Shown: positions 29,986 through 39,176 of the stretch, piece after piece
Layout of the letters: each line of letters begins with the position of its first letter
How positions within the stretch are numbered: position 1 is the first letter of the stretch
Assembly (NCBI RefSeq): GCF_028606985.1
Contig: NZ_CP117416.1
Span: 4,589,001-4,653,000 of the forward strand
DNA: 64,000 nucleotides
Reading direction: 5' to 3'
Origin: Paenibacillus kyungheensis
GTDB taxonomy: Bacteria; Bacillota; Bacilli; Paenibacillales; Paenibacillaceae
Program-made: the position numbers and the translations under genes
Notes under the pieces: generated by a model
What the model was told of the DNA's origin: nothing
Seen by the model: only the letters and a program-made list of their open reading frames with translations
Database searches by the model: none

Positions 29986-30780
29986 TTAGTGATCTTCTTC
30001 CGTCTCTAGTGACTGTGATATGTATACCATAGCCAGGATCGTGAAGACAAAGGCTTGGATAGAGCCAACAAAGATACTAAATCCTTGCCATACAATAAGA
30101 CCTACAACAGAAGCGATAGCTCCGTACCAGACGCCTGACATTTTAAGCAATACAGCAATAAGAACTTCGCCGGCAAAAATATTACCGAATAGCCGCATAC
30201 CGTGTGTCAACAGTTTGGAGAATTGTTCGATCAAATTGATAGGGAAAAAGAAAAAGAACGGTTTGAAATAGTGTTTGAAGTATGACTTCGTATTTCTGAC
30301 CATCCCTAAGTAATGGACAAGAACGAATACGATTAGTGCCAGACCCATCGCTGCTCCAGCATCAGCTGTAGGTGATTTCCACCAAGCGACTTCCACACCA
30401 TGACTTCCTTTTGCCAGTCCGTCCACTACAGATGTTAATGGTTGACCAAAAGCAGTAGCTTTTTCTACGCTTGTGTAATCGAACACTAAACCAAATGGAA
30501 GCCCAAGCATATTGCTAACAAAGATGAACATAATCAAAGTTAAACCGAGAGAAAGAAAAGGCTTTCCTTTTTTGTAGTCCATCGTACTCGAAATTAGTCC
30601 TTGAACGAATTCTACGACCCATTCCATAAAGTTTTGCAACTTGCCTGGATTTTCTACCGAAAGATTACGTGTTGCTAGCTTCACTAAAATAAACACTACA
30701 GCACAACTAACAATCAACGCAATAATGATAGATAAATCAAAATCGATGCCCCCGACTTTTATCATCGGTGATTCATGCAT
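29986..30780 (-). CDS. atpB: ATP synthase F0 subunit a
   Basis: Stator channel subunit. The start is the ATG at 30780 (264 residues, MHESPMIKVGGIDFDLS), six bases after AAAGGGGTG; upstream in-frame codons belong to the overlap with atpI. The essential arginine lies in KLLTHGMRLFGNIFAGEV, and the final helices include QAFVFTILAMVYISQSLE. The start overlaps the atpI stop by eight bases. Confidence 0.95.
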   Translation of the reverse strand: MHESPMIKVGGIDFDLSIIIALIVSCAVVFILVKLATRNLSVENPGKLQNFMEWVVEFVQGLISSTMDYKKGKPFLSLGLTLIMFIFVSNMLGLPFGLVFDYTSVEKATAFGQPLTSVVDGLAKGSHGVEVAWWKSPTADAGAAMGLALIVFVLVHYLGMVRNTKSYFKHYFKPFFFFFPINLIEQFSKLLTHGMRLFGNIFAGEVLIAVLLKMSGVWYGAIASVVGLIVWQGFSIFVGSIQAFVFTILAMVYISQSLETEEDH

Positions 30781-31186
30781 TTTTCTCACCCCTTTCATTA
30801 TCGGAGTTATCACGCTCATGGCGAGAAAGGAAATAACCGATAACAATTAGCGCGAATGGTGCGAACACCAGACTGCCAGCTAGGGCATGAATTTCAAACA
30901 AATGCGGGAATTCAATAGCAAGTACTACCGCTCCGATCGAAATTGCTGCACGTTGTGCAAACCCTAAACCCTTCGGTCCTCTTCTACCTGTAGCTGCTGC
31001 TTCAGTCATCATACTTACTTTTTTAGCTAAATATTTGGTGTTGATATAACTGACTGCCGAACCAATAATCATCCCAAAAGCAATCGGACGAGATTGAGGC
31101 AGGAATGCAACTGCTAAAAAGCAAAGAGCTAGAAAAACAAAGGTAGTCCGGGTCAGCCAATAAATGTAACTTGGTATTTCATTCAT
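30773..31186 (-). CDS. atpI: ATP synthase subunit I
   Basis: A 137-residue membrane protein with four predicted helices, in the usual atpI place between atpZ and atpB. AtpI proteins assist c-ring assembly. The segment GMIIGSAVSYINTKYLAKKV is typical of the family (PF03899). It overlaps both neighbours by about eight bases. Confidence 0.85.
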   Translation of the reverse strand: MNEIPSYIYWLTRTTFVFLALCFLAVAFLPQSRPIAFGMIIGSAVSYINTKYLAKKVSMMTEAAATGRRGPKGLGFAQRAAISIGAVVLAIEFPHLFEIHALAGSLVFAPFALIVIGYFLSRHERDNSDNERGEKNA

Positions 31187-31424
31187 TCGTTTCCCCCACT
31201 ATTTTCTTAATAATAAGAACAATACCGAAAATACCTAGAATCATACCTGCAAGTACTCCGAGTCCGGTTCCTATTCCTGCGCTATGCCATACTTGATCAA
31301 GCCAAGAACCGAACCAGAATCCGGCGAGTGTACATACAGCTAAATCTATTCCAATCACACTAACAAGTCCAACCGCTTTCCAGGGGTTCGAACTCGAATT
31401 GCTTGATTTGGGTTCATCTGCCAT
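31179..31424 (-). CDS. atpZ: AtpZ/AtpI family small membrane protein
   Basis: First gene of the atp operon: 81 residues from the ATG at 31424 (MADEPKSSNSSSNPWKAVG), six bases after GGTGGAG. It has two membrane helices (AVGLVSVIGIDLAVCTLAGF and GLGVLAGMILGIFGIVLIIK) separated by WFGSWLDQ. It belongs to PF09527, thought to help F0 assembly or cation transport. Start chosen because the in-frame GTG upstream overlaps the ribosome binding site. Confidence 0.8.
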   Translation of the reverse strand: MADEPKSSNSSSNPWKAVGLVSVIGIDLAVCTLAGFWFGSWLDQVWHSAGIGTGLGVLAGMILGIFGIVLIIKKIVGETNE

Positions 31425-31453
31425 CTTACACTCCACCCTCGGAATCCCAGTTC

Positions 31454-31483
31454 ATTGTACTGAATCGACTAAGCCTTTGTCAA
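31454..31483 (-). promoter_or_regulatory. atp operon promoter
   Basis: Minus-strand TTGACA (31478-31483), 18 bases, TACAAT (31454-31459): near-consensus sigma-A, about 30 bases before the first start codon at 31424. Confidence 0.8.
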
Positions 31484-31591
31484 ACCATCTTCCTTTAACA
31501 CATTAACGCAAGACTTTCACAGAACATCGTTGATATGAAGCGTTTTATCACACTAACCCTACAGTACCACTGTATACTGTGAAATCATTTT

Positions 31592-32764
31592 TCACAATAC
31601 GACTGTGGGACCTTTTTTGAACGTTGTGTGAAACTCTTCAGGACGATCCTCTAAAATACCATAATGATGCAAAATCGCATTGACAATCCGTGGCGATGCC
31701 TGACCATCACCATAAGGGTTGGAAGCTTCACTCATCGACGCATACAGTTCAGAGTCACTCAGCAATGCATGTGCACGCTCATAGATCTTCTCTTCATCTG
31801 TACCCACCATTTCAAGTGTACCTGCTTCTATTCCTTCTGGACGCTCTGTTGTATCACGTAGCACCAGTACAGGAACACCGAATGAAGGTGCTTCTTCTTG
31901 AAGTCCACCTGAATCCGTTAAGATCAGATGAGTATGCGGATAAAAATTATGCAAATCGACAACATCCAGAGGATCGATCAACTGAATGCGCGGATGATTG
32001 CCTAATATTTCATGAGCAGGTTCTTTCACTGCTGGGCTTGGATGAACTGGATACACAATCGCAATATCTTCAAATTCGTCAGCAATACGCTTGACCGCGC
32101 GGAAAATATTACGATGTGGTTCGCCTTGAGATTCACGACGATGTGCAGTCATCAAGATCAGACGTTTCCCTGCTGCCCATTCCAAAACAGGATGATGATA
32201 ATCAGGCTGTACAGTATATTGAAACACATCTGTAACAGTGTTGCCTGTGATATACACGCTTGACGGCAGTTTATTTTCTTTCAATAAATTGCCTGCTGAC
32301 CAACTTGTAGGTGCAAAGTGCAAGTCCGCAAGTACGCCTGTCAATTGACGATTCATTTCTTCAGGATACGGTGAAAGTTTGTTCCACGTACGTAATCCTG
32401 CTTCTACGTGACCGACATTGATCTGTTGCATAAATGCAGCATAACTTGCAAGGAAAGTCGTCAATGTATCTCCATGAACCAATACAATATCAGGCTTAAC
32501 TTCTTGCAATACTGGCTCAAGACCACTAAGTACACGCATTGAAATCTCGTTCAAAGTTTGACGATCTTTCATAACATCCAGATCATAATCTGGAGTGATA
32601 TTGAACACTTCAAGCACTTGATCCAACATTTGACGATGTTGCGCAGTTACGCAAACGATTGACTCAATATGTTCAGGATGCTTTTGCAATTCCAGAATCA
32701 ATGGAGCCATTTTGATTGCTTCAGGACGTACACCGAAAATTGTCATTACTTTAATTTTTTTCAT
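31592..32764 (-). CDS. wecB: UDP-N-acetylglucosamine 2-epimerase
   Basis: Interconverts UDP-GlcNAc and UDP-ManNAc in the cytoplasm (also called mnaA). The 390 residues include the N-terminal TIFGVRPEAIKMAPLI, VHVGDTLTTF-type core (DIVLVHGDTLTTFLAS), VGHVEAGLRT, and the C-terminal ILTDSGGLQEEAPSFGVPVL, all characteristic. It follows upp by 20 bases and is probably co-transcribed with it. The product is the expected donor for TagA (11690-12448), linking this locus to SLH wall-polysaccharide synthesis. Confidence 0.94.
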   Translation of the reverse strand: MKKIKVMTIFGVRPEAIKMAPLILELQKHPEHIESIVCVTAQHRQMLDQVLEVFNITPDYDLDVMKDRQTLNEISMRVLSGLEPVLQEVKPDIVLVHGDTLTTFLASYAAFMQQINVGHVEAGLRTWNKLSPYPEEMNRQLTGVLADLHFAPTSWSAGNLLKENKLPSSVYITGNTVTDVFQYTVQPDYHHPVLEWAAGKRLILMTAHRRESQGEPHRNIFRAVKRIADEFEDIAIVYPVHPSPAVKEPAHEILGNHPRIQLIDPLDVVDLHNFYPHTHLILTDSGGLQEEAPSFGVPVLVLRDTTERPEGIEAGTLEMVGTDEEKIYERAHALLSDSELYASMSEASNPYGDGQASPRIVNAILHHYGILEDRPEEFHTTFKKGPTVVL

Positions 32765-32784
32765 AAGTCTGGGATTACCTCGCT

Positions 32785-33414
32785 TTACTTGGTTCCGTAC
32801 AAACGGTCGCCGGCATCGCCGAGTCCAGGTACGATATATCCATGCTCATCCAATTTCTCATCTAATGCAGCCACATAAATGTCTACATCCGGGTGAGCAT
32901 CTTGAACAGCTTTTACTCCTTCAGGAGCAGCGATTAGATTCATCATTTTGATCTGAGTGCATCCACGCTTTTTCAGAACATCGATCGCAGCAATAGCAGA
33001 ACCACCTGTTGCTAACATCGGATCAATCACGATCAATTCACGTTCTTGTACATCGGTAGGAAGCTTCACATAATATTCAACCGGTTGGAATGTTTCTGGA
33101 TCGCGGAACAATCCTACATGTCCAACTTTAGCAGCTGGCAACAATTTAAGTACGCCATCTAGCATACCCAAGCCTGCACGTAAAATAGGAATTAATCCAA
33201 GCATACGTCCAGAAATGACTTTGCCTTCTGTTTTGATTACAGGTGTTTCTACCGGAATTGATTCAAGTGGAATATCACGTGTGATTTCGTAAGCCATTAA
33301 TGTTGCTACTTCGTCAACAAGCTCGCGGAAATCTTTCGTGTTGGTCTGCACATCACGAATAAATGTTAATTTGTGTTGAATTAAAGGATGATCGCATATT
33401 ACTAATTTTGCCAT
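32785..33414 (-). CDS. upp: Uracil phosphoribosyltransferase
   Basis: Converts uracil and PRPP to UMP in pyrimidine salvage. 209 residues, normal length. The PRPP-binding motif [17 protein letters not shown] and the uracil-binding tail [18 protein letters not shown] are intact. ATG preceded by GGAGGG. A TATAAT at 33545-33550 (minus strand) may be its -10, but the -35 is poor. Confidence 0.96.
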   Translation of the reverse strand: MAKLVICDHPLIQHKLTFIRDVQTNTKDFRELVDEVATLMAYEITRDIPLESIPVETPVIKTEGKVISGRMLGLIPILRAGLGMLDGVLKLLPAAKVGHVGLFRDPETFQPVEYYVKLPTDVQERELIVIDPMLATGGSAIAAIDVLKKRGCTQIKMMNLIAAPEGVKAVQDAHPDVDIYVAALDEKLDEHGYIVPGLGDAGDRLYGTK

Positions 33415-33811
33415 GGTTTTTCCCTCCGGTACTTTTCAATAATAAACATTAGCTACATCCTATTTGCTGTCACATCAGGTTTTGTGGCCATTCCACAAAG
33501 CAAAAGGATTAGGGGAATACTATGTCGCCCCATAAACCTCGTCTATTATATCATTCCCTGTGGGCAATTTCATCCGATATCCTGTCGAATTATTTCTTTT
33601 TAAGAATGAGCACTTTAAGCATCCCTCAGACTGCCTCAAATACATATGATTTTTCACATAGCAAAATATATTAAACATAATGAATTTATCAATATAACGC
33701 TTACAATTACCAGATAAAAACAAATTCTACATCATTTCCACCCAGTCTTTTCTATTATAATGGTAAATTGCTTAAATGGGAGTAAATCTTTCAAATTTTT
33801 TTAAAAAAATA
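33415..33811. other. Intergenic stretch upstream of upp
   Basis: About 400 bases without a supported gene. It carries a minus-strand TATAAT (33545-33550) that may belong to the upp-wecB promoter. A 67-codon frame on the minus strand has no ribosome binding site and no family resemblance. Confidence 0.5.
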
Positions 33812-33846
33812 ATGAAAAACCGACAGAAATAAGAATTTCTGCCGGT
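33812..33846 (-). terminator. Terminator of glyA
   Basis: Minus-strand ACCGGCAGAAAT, loop TCTT, ATTTCTGTCGGT, then TTTTC. A 12-bp stem with one G-U pair, about 45 bases after glyA. Confidence 0.9.
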
Positions 33847-33892
33847 AAAATACAAGTTAACGATGTTAAGTCACTGTTTATTCACTTTTAAA

Positions 33893-35143
33893 TTAATAAT
33901 TCATTTGTTGGTACAAAGGAAATTGACTTGTAAGTTCAGCTACTTGTGCACTTGCTTGGGCAAGAACAGCTTCATCTTTAGGAGATTTGAGAGTCATCGC
34001 AATAATCTGACCGATCTTCACCATAGCTGCTTCATCCATACCACGTGAAGTTGCTGCTGGTGTTCCTAGACGGATACCACTTGTAATAAATGGACTTGTT
34101 GGATCGAAAGGAATCGCATTTTTGTTCGTTGTGATGCCTACAGAATCCAGAACATGTTCTGCTTCTTTACCTGTGATATTTACGCTGCGTGTATCTACAA
34201 GCATTAAGTGATTATCTGTACCGCCAGACACGATAGTCAATCCTTCGTCTACCAATGTTTGTGCAAGCACTTTTGCATTTTTGACTACATTTTGAGCATA
34301 CGTTTTGAAAGAAGGATCTAATGCTTCGCCAAATGCTACCGCTTTGGAAGCAATCACGTGCATCAATGGGCCACCTTGTGAACCCGGGAATACGGCTTTA
34401 TCTATCGCTTGTGCCCACGCTTTGGTACACATAATCATACCACCACGAGGTCCGCGAAGTGTTTTGTGTGTTGTTGTTGTTACAAAATGAGCATGTGGTA
34501 CAGGGCTTGGATGTTCTCCAGCTGCAACCAGACCTGCGATATGCGCCATATCCACCATAAATAGAGCACCTACATCATTTGCAATCGAAGCTAATTTTTC
34601 AAAATCAATCGTACGCGGGTATGCACTTGCTCCAGCTACGATCATACGAGGACGGTGTTTGAATGCTGCTTTGCGAACTTCATCATAATCGATCAAGAAT
34701 GTATCTTCTTGTACGCCATAAGCTACAAAGTTATACAACAATCCAGAAGCATTTACAGGGCTACCATGTGTTAAGTGTCCACCATGTGCAAGGTTCATCC
34801 CTAGAACAGTATCCCCTGGTTTGAGGGCTGCTAAGTAAACCGCCATATTCGCTTGTGCACCAGAGTGAGGCTGTACGTTAACATGTTCTGCACCGAATAA
34901 TTGCTTCGCACGATCACGAGCGATATCTTCAACGACATCCACATGTTCACAACCACCATAGTAGCGTTTGCCTGGATAACCTTCTGCATATTTGTTCGTC
35001 AATACAGAACCCAAAGCTTCGATAACAGCTTCACTAACGATGTTCTCAGAAGCGATCAATTCGATATTATCACGTTGGCGCTTCAGTTCAAGTCCCATTG
35101 CTTCTAGTACTGCCGGATCATTCTTTCTTAATTGCTCCATCAT
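33893..35143 (-). CDS. glyA: Serine hydroxymethyltransferase
   Basis: PLP enzyme that splits serine to glycine and 5,10-methylene-THF, the main source of one-carbon units. 416 residues of normal length. The PLP-lysine motif [15 protein letters not shown] and the N-terminal [25 protein letters not shown] are intact. The start is the first of two adjacent ATG codons (35141-35143), nine bases after AGGAGG. It follows ywlG by about 80 bases with no terminator, so the ZTP riboswitch upstream of ywlG probably controls it too. Confidence 0.97.
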   Translation of the reverse strand: MMEQLRKNDPAVLEAMGLELKRQRDNIELIASENIVSEAVIEALGSVLTNKYAEGYPGKRYYGGCEHVDVVEDIARDRAKQLFGAEHVNVQPHSGAQANMAVYLAALKPGDTVLGMNLAHGGHLTHGSPVNASGLLYNFVAYGVQEDTFLIDYDEVRKAAFKHRPRMIVAGASAYPRTIDFEKLASIANDVGALFMVDMAHIAGLVAAGEHPSPVPHAHFVTTTTHKTLRGPRGGMIMCTKAWAQAIDKAVFPGSQGGPLMHVIASKAVAFGEALDPSFKTYAQNVVKNAKVLAQTLVDEGLTIVSGGTDNHLMLVDTRSVNITGKEAEHVLDSVGITTNKNAIPFDPTSPFITSGIRLGTPAATSRGMDEAAMVKIGQIIAMTLKSPKDEAVLAQASAQVAELTSQFPLYQQMNY

Positions 35144-35221
35144 TGTATAATTCCTCCTAGAGATCGGTTAGATAACTGCATTTGGATTACTTATTTAAAA
35201 GGATAGATCACTTATTAGATC

Positions 35222-35797
35222 TTATCGATCCGCATGAACCATCGGTGTGTAGACTGCTCGTTCGCCACCAATTAAAGGAGGACGTGTACGAGCGGCATTC
35301 ACTCTAGCTTCGCCTACAAACCGAATCGAAGGTCGATAAGGAACAGCTATTCGTTTTAAATGCATACCGATAAGGGTCTCCCCAAAATCAATACCTGCAT
35401 GAGCTTCAATCTGTTCTGCCAAACATGGATGAACAAAGGTCTGATACGCATACGTTGCCATCGATCCACCAGCTTTGGGGATCGGTACTGCCGCTACTTC
35501 GTTATAATTGTAATGATCTAATGTATCTTGTTCCATAACCAGTGCTCGATTCAAATGCTCGCAACATTGAAAAGCCAGACGGAATCCATATTCTGCTTGA
35601 ACTTCGCGAATGCCTTCTACCAGCGCTTCCGCTACATCCAATGTACCCGCCGTTCCGATATGCTTGCCTGCGATTTCACTTGTACTTCCACCGATGACCA
35701 GTAACTTGTTACTACCTAGTCCAGCTTCTTCTGCCAGTTCGCGTACGATCGCTGCTGCATCCAGACGAATCTGTTGTAATTTTTCCTGATTACTCAT
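35222..35797 (-). CDS. ywlG: TIGR01440/DUF436 family protein (YwlG-like)
   Basis: 191-residue protein of the UPF0340/TIGR01440 family; the phrases VIGGSTSEIAGKHIGTAG, FRLAFQCCEHLNRALVMEQ and VPIPKAGGSMATYAYQ are typical. No biochemical role is established. It is the usual upstream neighbour of glyA in Bacillales. ATG preceded by AAGGAGG. The leader carries a ZTP riboswitch, suggesting a link with one-carbon or purine metabolism. Confidence 0.9.
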   Translation of the reverse strand: MSNQEKLQQIRLDAAAIVRELAEEAGLGSNKLLVIGGSTSEIAGKHIGTAGTLDVAEALVEGIREVQAEYGFRLAFQCCEHLNRALVMEQDTLDHYNYNEVAAVPIPKAGGSMATYAYQTFVHPCLAEQIEAHAGIDFGETLIGMHLKRIAVPYRPSIRFVGEARVNAARTRPPLIGGERAVYTPMVHADR

Positions 35798-35938
35798 CGT
35801 TCAATCCTCCTTGTGCTTTCTTAGCTTATTCACTATCTGCAAAAGGTACGTGTACAATGCACTCGTTTTTTATTATAGCGTAAGCATAGGGCTGACTGCG
35901 ACAATAAGATTGAAGTGGAAGATATAAAGTTGTAAGAA

Positions 35939-35986
35939 CAAAAAAAGAGCACAACGTGCGCGAAAAATATCGCACGTCTGCTCTTT
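35939..35986 (-). terminator. Expression-platform terminator of the ZTP riboswitch
   Basis: Minus-strand AAAGAGCA...GACGTGCG pairs with CGCGCACGTT...GTGCTCTTT around an AT-rich loop, followed by seven T. It lies directly after the aptamer and 140 bases before the ywlG start, as expected for ligand-controlled termination. Confidence 0.88.
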
Positions 35987-36062
35987 TGCCCAGGCGACCG
36001 GCCGTATGTTCCGATGCTCCATCGTGGTTCATCTCCACTCTCGTCGCCAGTTACATCGGATC
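35987..36062 (-). ncRNA. ZTP (ZMP) riboswitch, pfl motif
   Basis: The minus strand carries the two conserved blocks of the pfl motif: AACTGGCGAC near the 5' end (rc of about 36043-36052), a hairpin with GTGGAGATGAACCAC, and GGTCGCCTGGGCA at the 3' end (rc of 35987-35999). ZTP riboswitches sense the folate-stress alarmones ZMP/ZTP and usually control purine and one-carbon genes. Here the switch precedes ywlG and glyA, with an intrinsic terminator as expression platform, so ligand binding would allow read-through. Confidence 0.86.
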
Positions 36063-36077
36063 TCTCTTATGAGTTAC

Positions 36078-36106
36078 ATCATAAGACATGTTTTTCGTAA
36101 AATCAA
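36078..36106 (-). promoter_or_regulatory. Promoter of the riboswitch-ywlG-glyA unit
   Basis: Minus-strand TTGATT (36101-36106), 17 bases, TATGAT (36078-36083), with predicted start just before the aptamer. Confidence 0.75.
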
Positions 36107-36132
36107 TATCTATTCTAAAATTAACGTCTATC

Positions 36133-36720
36133 TTATTGTGTCCGGTACGCTTGAATTTTGTCGAGTAACTTTTCTAGAGCATTACGAATATCGGCTGCTG
36201 CCACTTCATAATCATCACGACTACCACCAAAAGGATCAACAATATCGAAGCTTGGAATCCGCTGTTGAATCTCGATCAACCGCTGACGATCTGCTGGATT
36301 GACTTCTTCGCCCAATGAACGATTCATTTCAATCGTTGCATATAAGCTATCCAGTTCTTTGAGATCGCGTAGCACTTTATGATCATTTTCAGCATATTCC
36401 TTCAACGTGTACACTTTGCCTGCCGACTCTGGAAAATTGCGAATCACATGTTGCTTGTGACTCCCTGTTAATGTGAGTATAAGATCTGCCCAATGAATTG
36501 TTGCACCAGTCAAAGAGGAAGATAATAATTGTTCATGTATATTATGATCTTTGAGAACCGCGTCGGCATGACGGGATACAGACATTCCATCTACAGCAGC
36601 TACACCGGCTGAACGAACCTCCACATCGACACCGCGCTCACTCGCAAGCTTACGCATAAAACCTTCCGCCATAGGGCTTCGACAGGTGTTACCGGTACAA
36701 ACGAACAATATGTGATGCAT
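36133..36720 (-). CDS. ywlE: Low-molecular-weight protein arginine phosphatase YwlE
   Basis: Member of the LMW-PTP family that reverses McsB-type protein arginine phosphorylation in Bacillales. The start is the ATG at 36720 (195 residues, MHHILFVCTGNTCRSPMAEG), eight bases after GGAGG. The P-loop has the nucleophilic Cys and the Thr after Asn (CTGNTCRS) that favours phosphoarginine over phosphotyrosine in YwlE. The catalytic Asp is in DPFGGSRDDYEVAA. About 45 residues longer than the B. subtilis protein, mostly through an insertion before IVDPFGG (SLYATIEMNRSLGEEVNPA). rpiB, usually downstream, is absent. Confidence 0.88.
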   Translation of the reverse strand: MHHILFVCTGNTCRSPMAEGFMRKLASERGVDVEVRSAGVAAVDGMSVSRHADAVLKDHNIHEQLLSSSLTGATIHWADLILTLTGSHKQHVIRNFPESAGKVYTLKEYAENDHKVLRDLKELDSLYATIEMNRSLGEEVNPADRQRLIEIQQRIPSFDIVDPFGGSRDDYEVAAADIRNALEKLLDKIQAYRTQ

Positions 36721-36824
36721 TCTCTGTACCTCCCGTATCATTATAATGTGAGACTTGGATTACCGGAAAGATAATCATTCCGTATCAATCATTATACCAA
36801 ATTTGACGCATGTATTCACTATTT

Positions 36825-37940
36825 TCATACATAAATAATCTGACCGCCCGCAGCTTTGGATAAACGGTTCATTACCGCTACTCCTACCCCCTGCTGATCA
36901 CAACCTTGCGCCATAATAAATGTAACACCTTCGCTATCTAATATACGCAAAGCCGCATACAATCGGTTCGCTGCTTCGGCAAGCGAATGCCGACTTCCCA
37001 GCGATAATACTACTGTATCCGCACTATTAATATTCGTTTCATCAAATACAAGTACACCTGTTTTCTCGCCACGTGCTTGAGCTTGTACAATCTGTTGCTG
37101 TATATATTGATTGACTACTTCATCGTGCTCTCCCATCACAATCGTCATTGACCCTTGAGGAGCATAATGTGTATATTTCATCCCTGGTGAACGCGGGGTC
37201 AGTTCAAGAGAAGAATCTTGTAGCGCAGGATCGCGTATCACTTGCTTGGCAAATGAGGATAATTGTTCTTCTGTCACACCACCCGGACGAAGAATCATAA
37301 TTGTATGATCGTCTTGTACCTGAATAACAGTCGATTCTACGCCAATCCCTGCGCTACCGCCATCAACTACTCCATCAATCACAGCAGACAAATCTTCGAT
37401 CACATGAGCTGCTGTAGTTGGACTAGGACGACCTGACCGATTCGCACTCGGAGCCGCCAGAGGACATCCAGAAGCGCTAATCAATCCTAAAGCTATAGGA
37501 TGATCTGGCATACGGATCGCAACTGTATTTAATCCTGCTGTCACTAATGGAGAAACTGTATCAGGGCGTACAGGCATTACTAATGTTAACGGTCCAGGCC
37601 AGAAATGATCCATCAATGTCTGTTCCAACGGTCGAATCTCAGACACCAACGATCCCAATTGATCCATATGCGAAATATGCACAATTAACGGATTATCTGA
37701 CGGTCTTCCTTTGGCAGTAAAAACAGATGCTACCGCTTGTGTATTGCGGGCATCTGCTCCAAGTCCATATACTGTTTCTGTGGGAAAAGCGACAATACCG
37801 CCATTAGCCAAAATCTGTCCGGCTTCGCTTAATTGTTGTTCTATATGCTCTGAATGACGCACATCCCAACATGTACACAGAGAATTGGCTTGAACAGCTT
37901 GAGGCTTGTTATTGCTATTCTCTGTCTGGTTGTTCATCAT
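36825..37940 (-). CDS. Threonylcarbamoyl-AMP synthase (Sua5 type)
   Basis: Makes threonylcarbamoyl-adenylate for t6A at position 37 of ANN-decoding tRNAs. 371 residues: the YrdC-like domain (GGIVAFPTETVYGLGADARN, KGRPSDNPLIVHI, PSANRSGRPSPTTA) followed by the Sua5 C-terminal domain (LTPRSPGMKYTHYAPQ linker to the end). Corresponds to YwlC of B. subtilis. The start is the first of two ATG codons, six bases after GGAGG. Part of the prfA-prmC-rodA-sua5-ywlE run; mntP, normally next, is missing. Confidence 0.93.
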   Translation of the reverse strand: MMNNQTENSNNKPQAVQANSLCTCWDVRHSEHIEQQLSEAGQILANGGIVAFPTETVYGLGADARNTQAVASVFTAKGRPSDNPLIVHISHMDQLGSLVSEIRPLEQTLMDHFWPGPLTLVMPVRPDTVSPLVTAGLNTVAIRMPDHPIALGLISASGCPLAAPSANRSGRPSPTTAAHVIEDLSAVIDGVVDGGSAGIGVESTVIQVQDDHTIMILRPGGVTEEQLSSFAKQVIRDPALQDSSLELTPRSPGMKYTHYAPQGSMTIVMGEHDEVVNQYIQQQIVQAQARGEKTGVLVFDETNINSADTVVLSLGSRHSLAEAANRLYAALRILDSEGVTFIMAQGCDQQGVGVAVMNRLSKAAGGQIIYV

Positions 37941-37969
37941 GTCATGCCTCCTTGCTCATTACATTTACA

Positions 37970-39151
37970 TTATTTATTCAATGCATAACGCTGAGTGACA
38001 TTAACCGAAACTTCATCGTTATCTTCTTGATTGTGAATTCGTATACTCATGACCAAGCCCATACATGCCATATTCATCACCAATGATGTACCACCAAAAC
38101 TGATAAATGGCAATGTAATACCGGTCAATGGCATAATTCCGATAAACATACCGATATTTTCAAAAATCTGATACAGCAACATCGCTACTATTCCGATAAT
38201 AATATACGGCCCTGCTCGTTCCCGGCATTCTAACGATACGAGAATTAAGCGATGAATTAAGGTGAAATACAGCAAGAGTAAAATAGCTGCTCCTATAAAT
38301 CCAAACTCTTCTGCAACCACTACAAAAATAGAATCAGAATACGTTAATGGAACACGATCGGATTGAACCGATGTTCCTTTCATATATCCTTCTCCACTAA
38401 GTCCACCGGATGCAATAGCAAGCTTCGCATTACGTGTATGGTAGATTGCTTTCTCTGTCGCTTGATCAGGCATTAACCAGGGATCAAGACGTTCCATCCA
38501 GTGATCACGCTTGATATCAGCTAAATAGGTTTTGATGTTATCGTGATATGCTACATAACTACGAATTCCAACAATCACCATAACTATTGCTAAAGAAGTA
38601 AATAAAATAGCTTGAGTGTATTTAATATTACCGATCCAAAGTAGTGCCATCATAATAATCAGATAACTGAGCGCATTACCCAGATCATTTTGAGCCATTA
38701 CTAAAGCAAACGGAATAAATGTAATAGCCACTAGCGGTGTAACATCACGCCAGAATAACAATTTCAATTGTTCTTTGCGAGCGAGCAATGTCGCTAGAAA
38801 TAAAATCAATACCATTTTGAATAACTCGGCTGGTTGCAAACTAAGACCGCCTATACTAAGCCAACCTTGCGCATTATTGAGCGTCTGTCCTATAACCATA
38901 ACGAGCAATAGTAATGCTAACCCTGCACCATAAATATAAAGAGAATATTTGAGCCAGAACCGGTAATTAACCATCGACATTACAAAAAAGACTACAAATC
39001 CTGCAATATAGTAAAAAATCATCCGTTCTGTCGAATTGGCAAACTTGGGCGTACTATGAGTAGCACTGTAAATTACAGCAATACTGACTCCCATCATAAC
39101 TAGCAGAATGGTAAATAAATTCCAATCTATTCTTTTAAGCTTGGCGATCAT
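37970..39151 (-). CDS. rodA: SEDS-family peptidoglycan polymerase (RodA/FtsW/SpoVE)
   Basis: A 393-residue protein with about ten membrane helices. SEDS proteins polymerise lipid II into glycan strands with a partner class B PBP. Conserved elements: LQPAELFKMVLILFLA, the catalytic Asp region AQNDLGNALSYL, SGEGYMKGTSVQSDRVP, and PLTGITLPFISFGGTS. The LTYSDSIFVVVAEEFGF form and lack of an FtsW-type extension favour RodA, but FtsW/SpoVE cannot be excluded. It sits between prmC and the Sua5 gene, where spoIIR is found in related spore formers. Start ATG at 39151, preceded by AAAAGGGGG. Confidence 0.87.
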   Translation of the reverse strand: MIAKLKRIDWNLFTILLVMMGVSIAVIYSATHSTPKFANSTERMIFYYIAGFVVFFVMSMVNYRFWLKYSLYIYGAGLALLLLVMVIGQTLNNAQGWLSIGGLSLQPAELFKMVLILFLATLLARKEQLKLLFWRDVTPLVAITFIPFALVMAQNDLGNALSYLIIMMALLWIGNIKYTQAILFTSLAIVMVIVGIRSYVAYHDNIKTYLADIKRDHWMERLDPWLMPDQATEKAIYHTRNAKLAIASGGLSGEGYMKGTSVQSDRVPLTYSDSIFVVVAEEFGFIGAAILLLLYFTLIHRLILVSLECRERAGPYIIIGIVAMLLYQIFENIGMFIGIMPLTGITLPFISFGGTSLVMNMACMGLVMSIRIHNQEDNDEVSVNVTQRYALNK

Positions 39152-39176
39152 GTCTGCCCCCTTTTCCGGTTCAACC

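Noticed and set aside
33520-33723. 67-codon minus-strand open frame upstream of upp
   Set aside because: No ribosome binding site, no family resemblance, and it overlaps the likely upp promoter.
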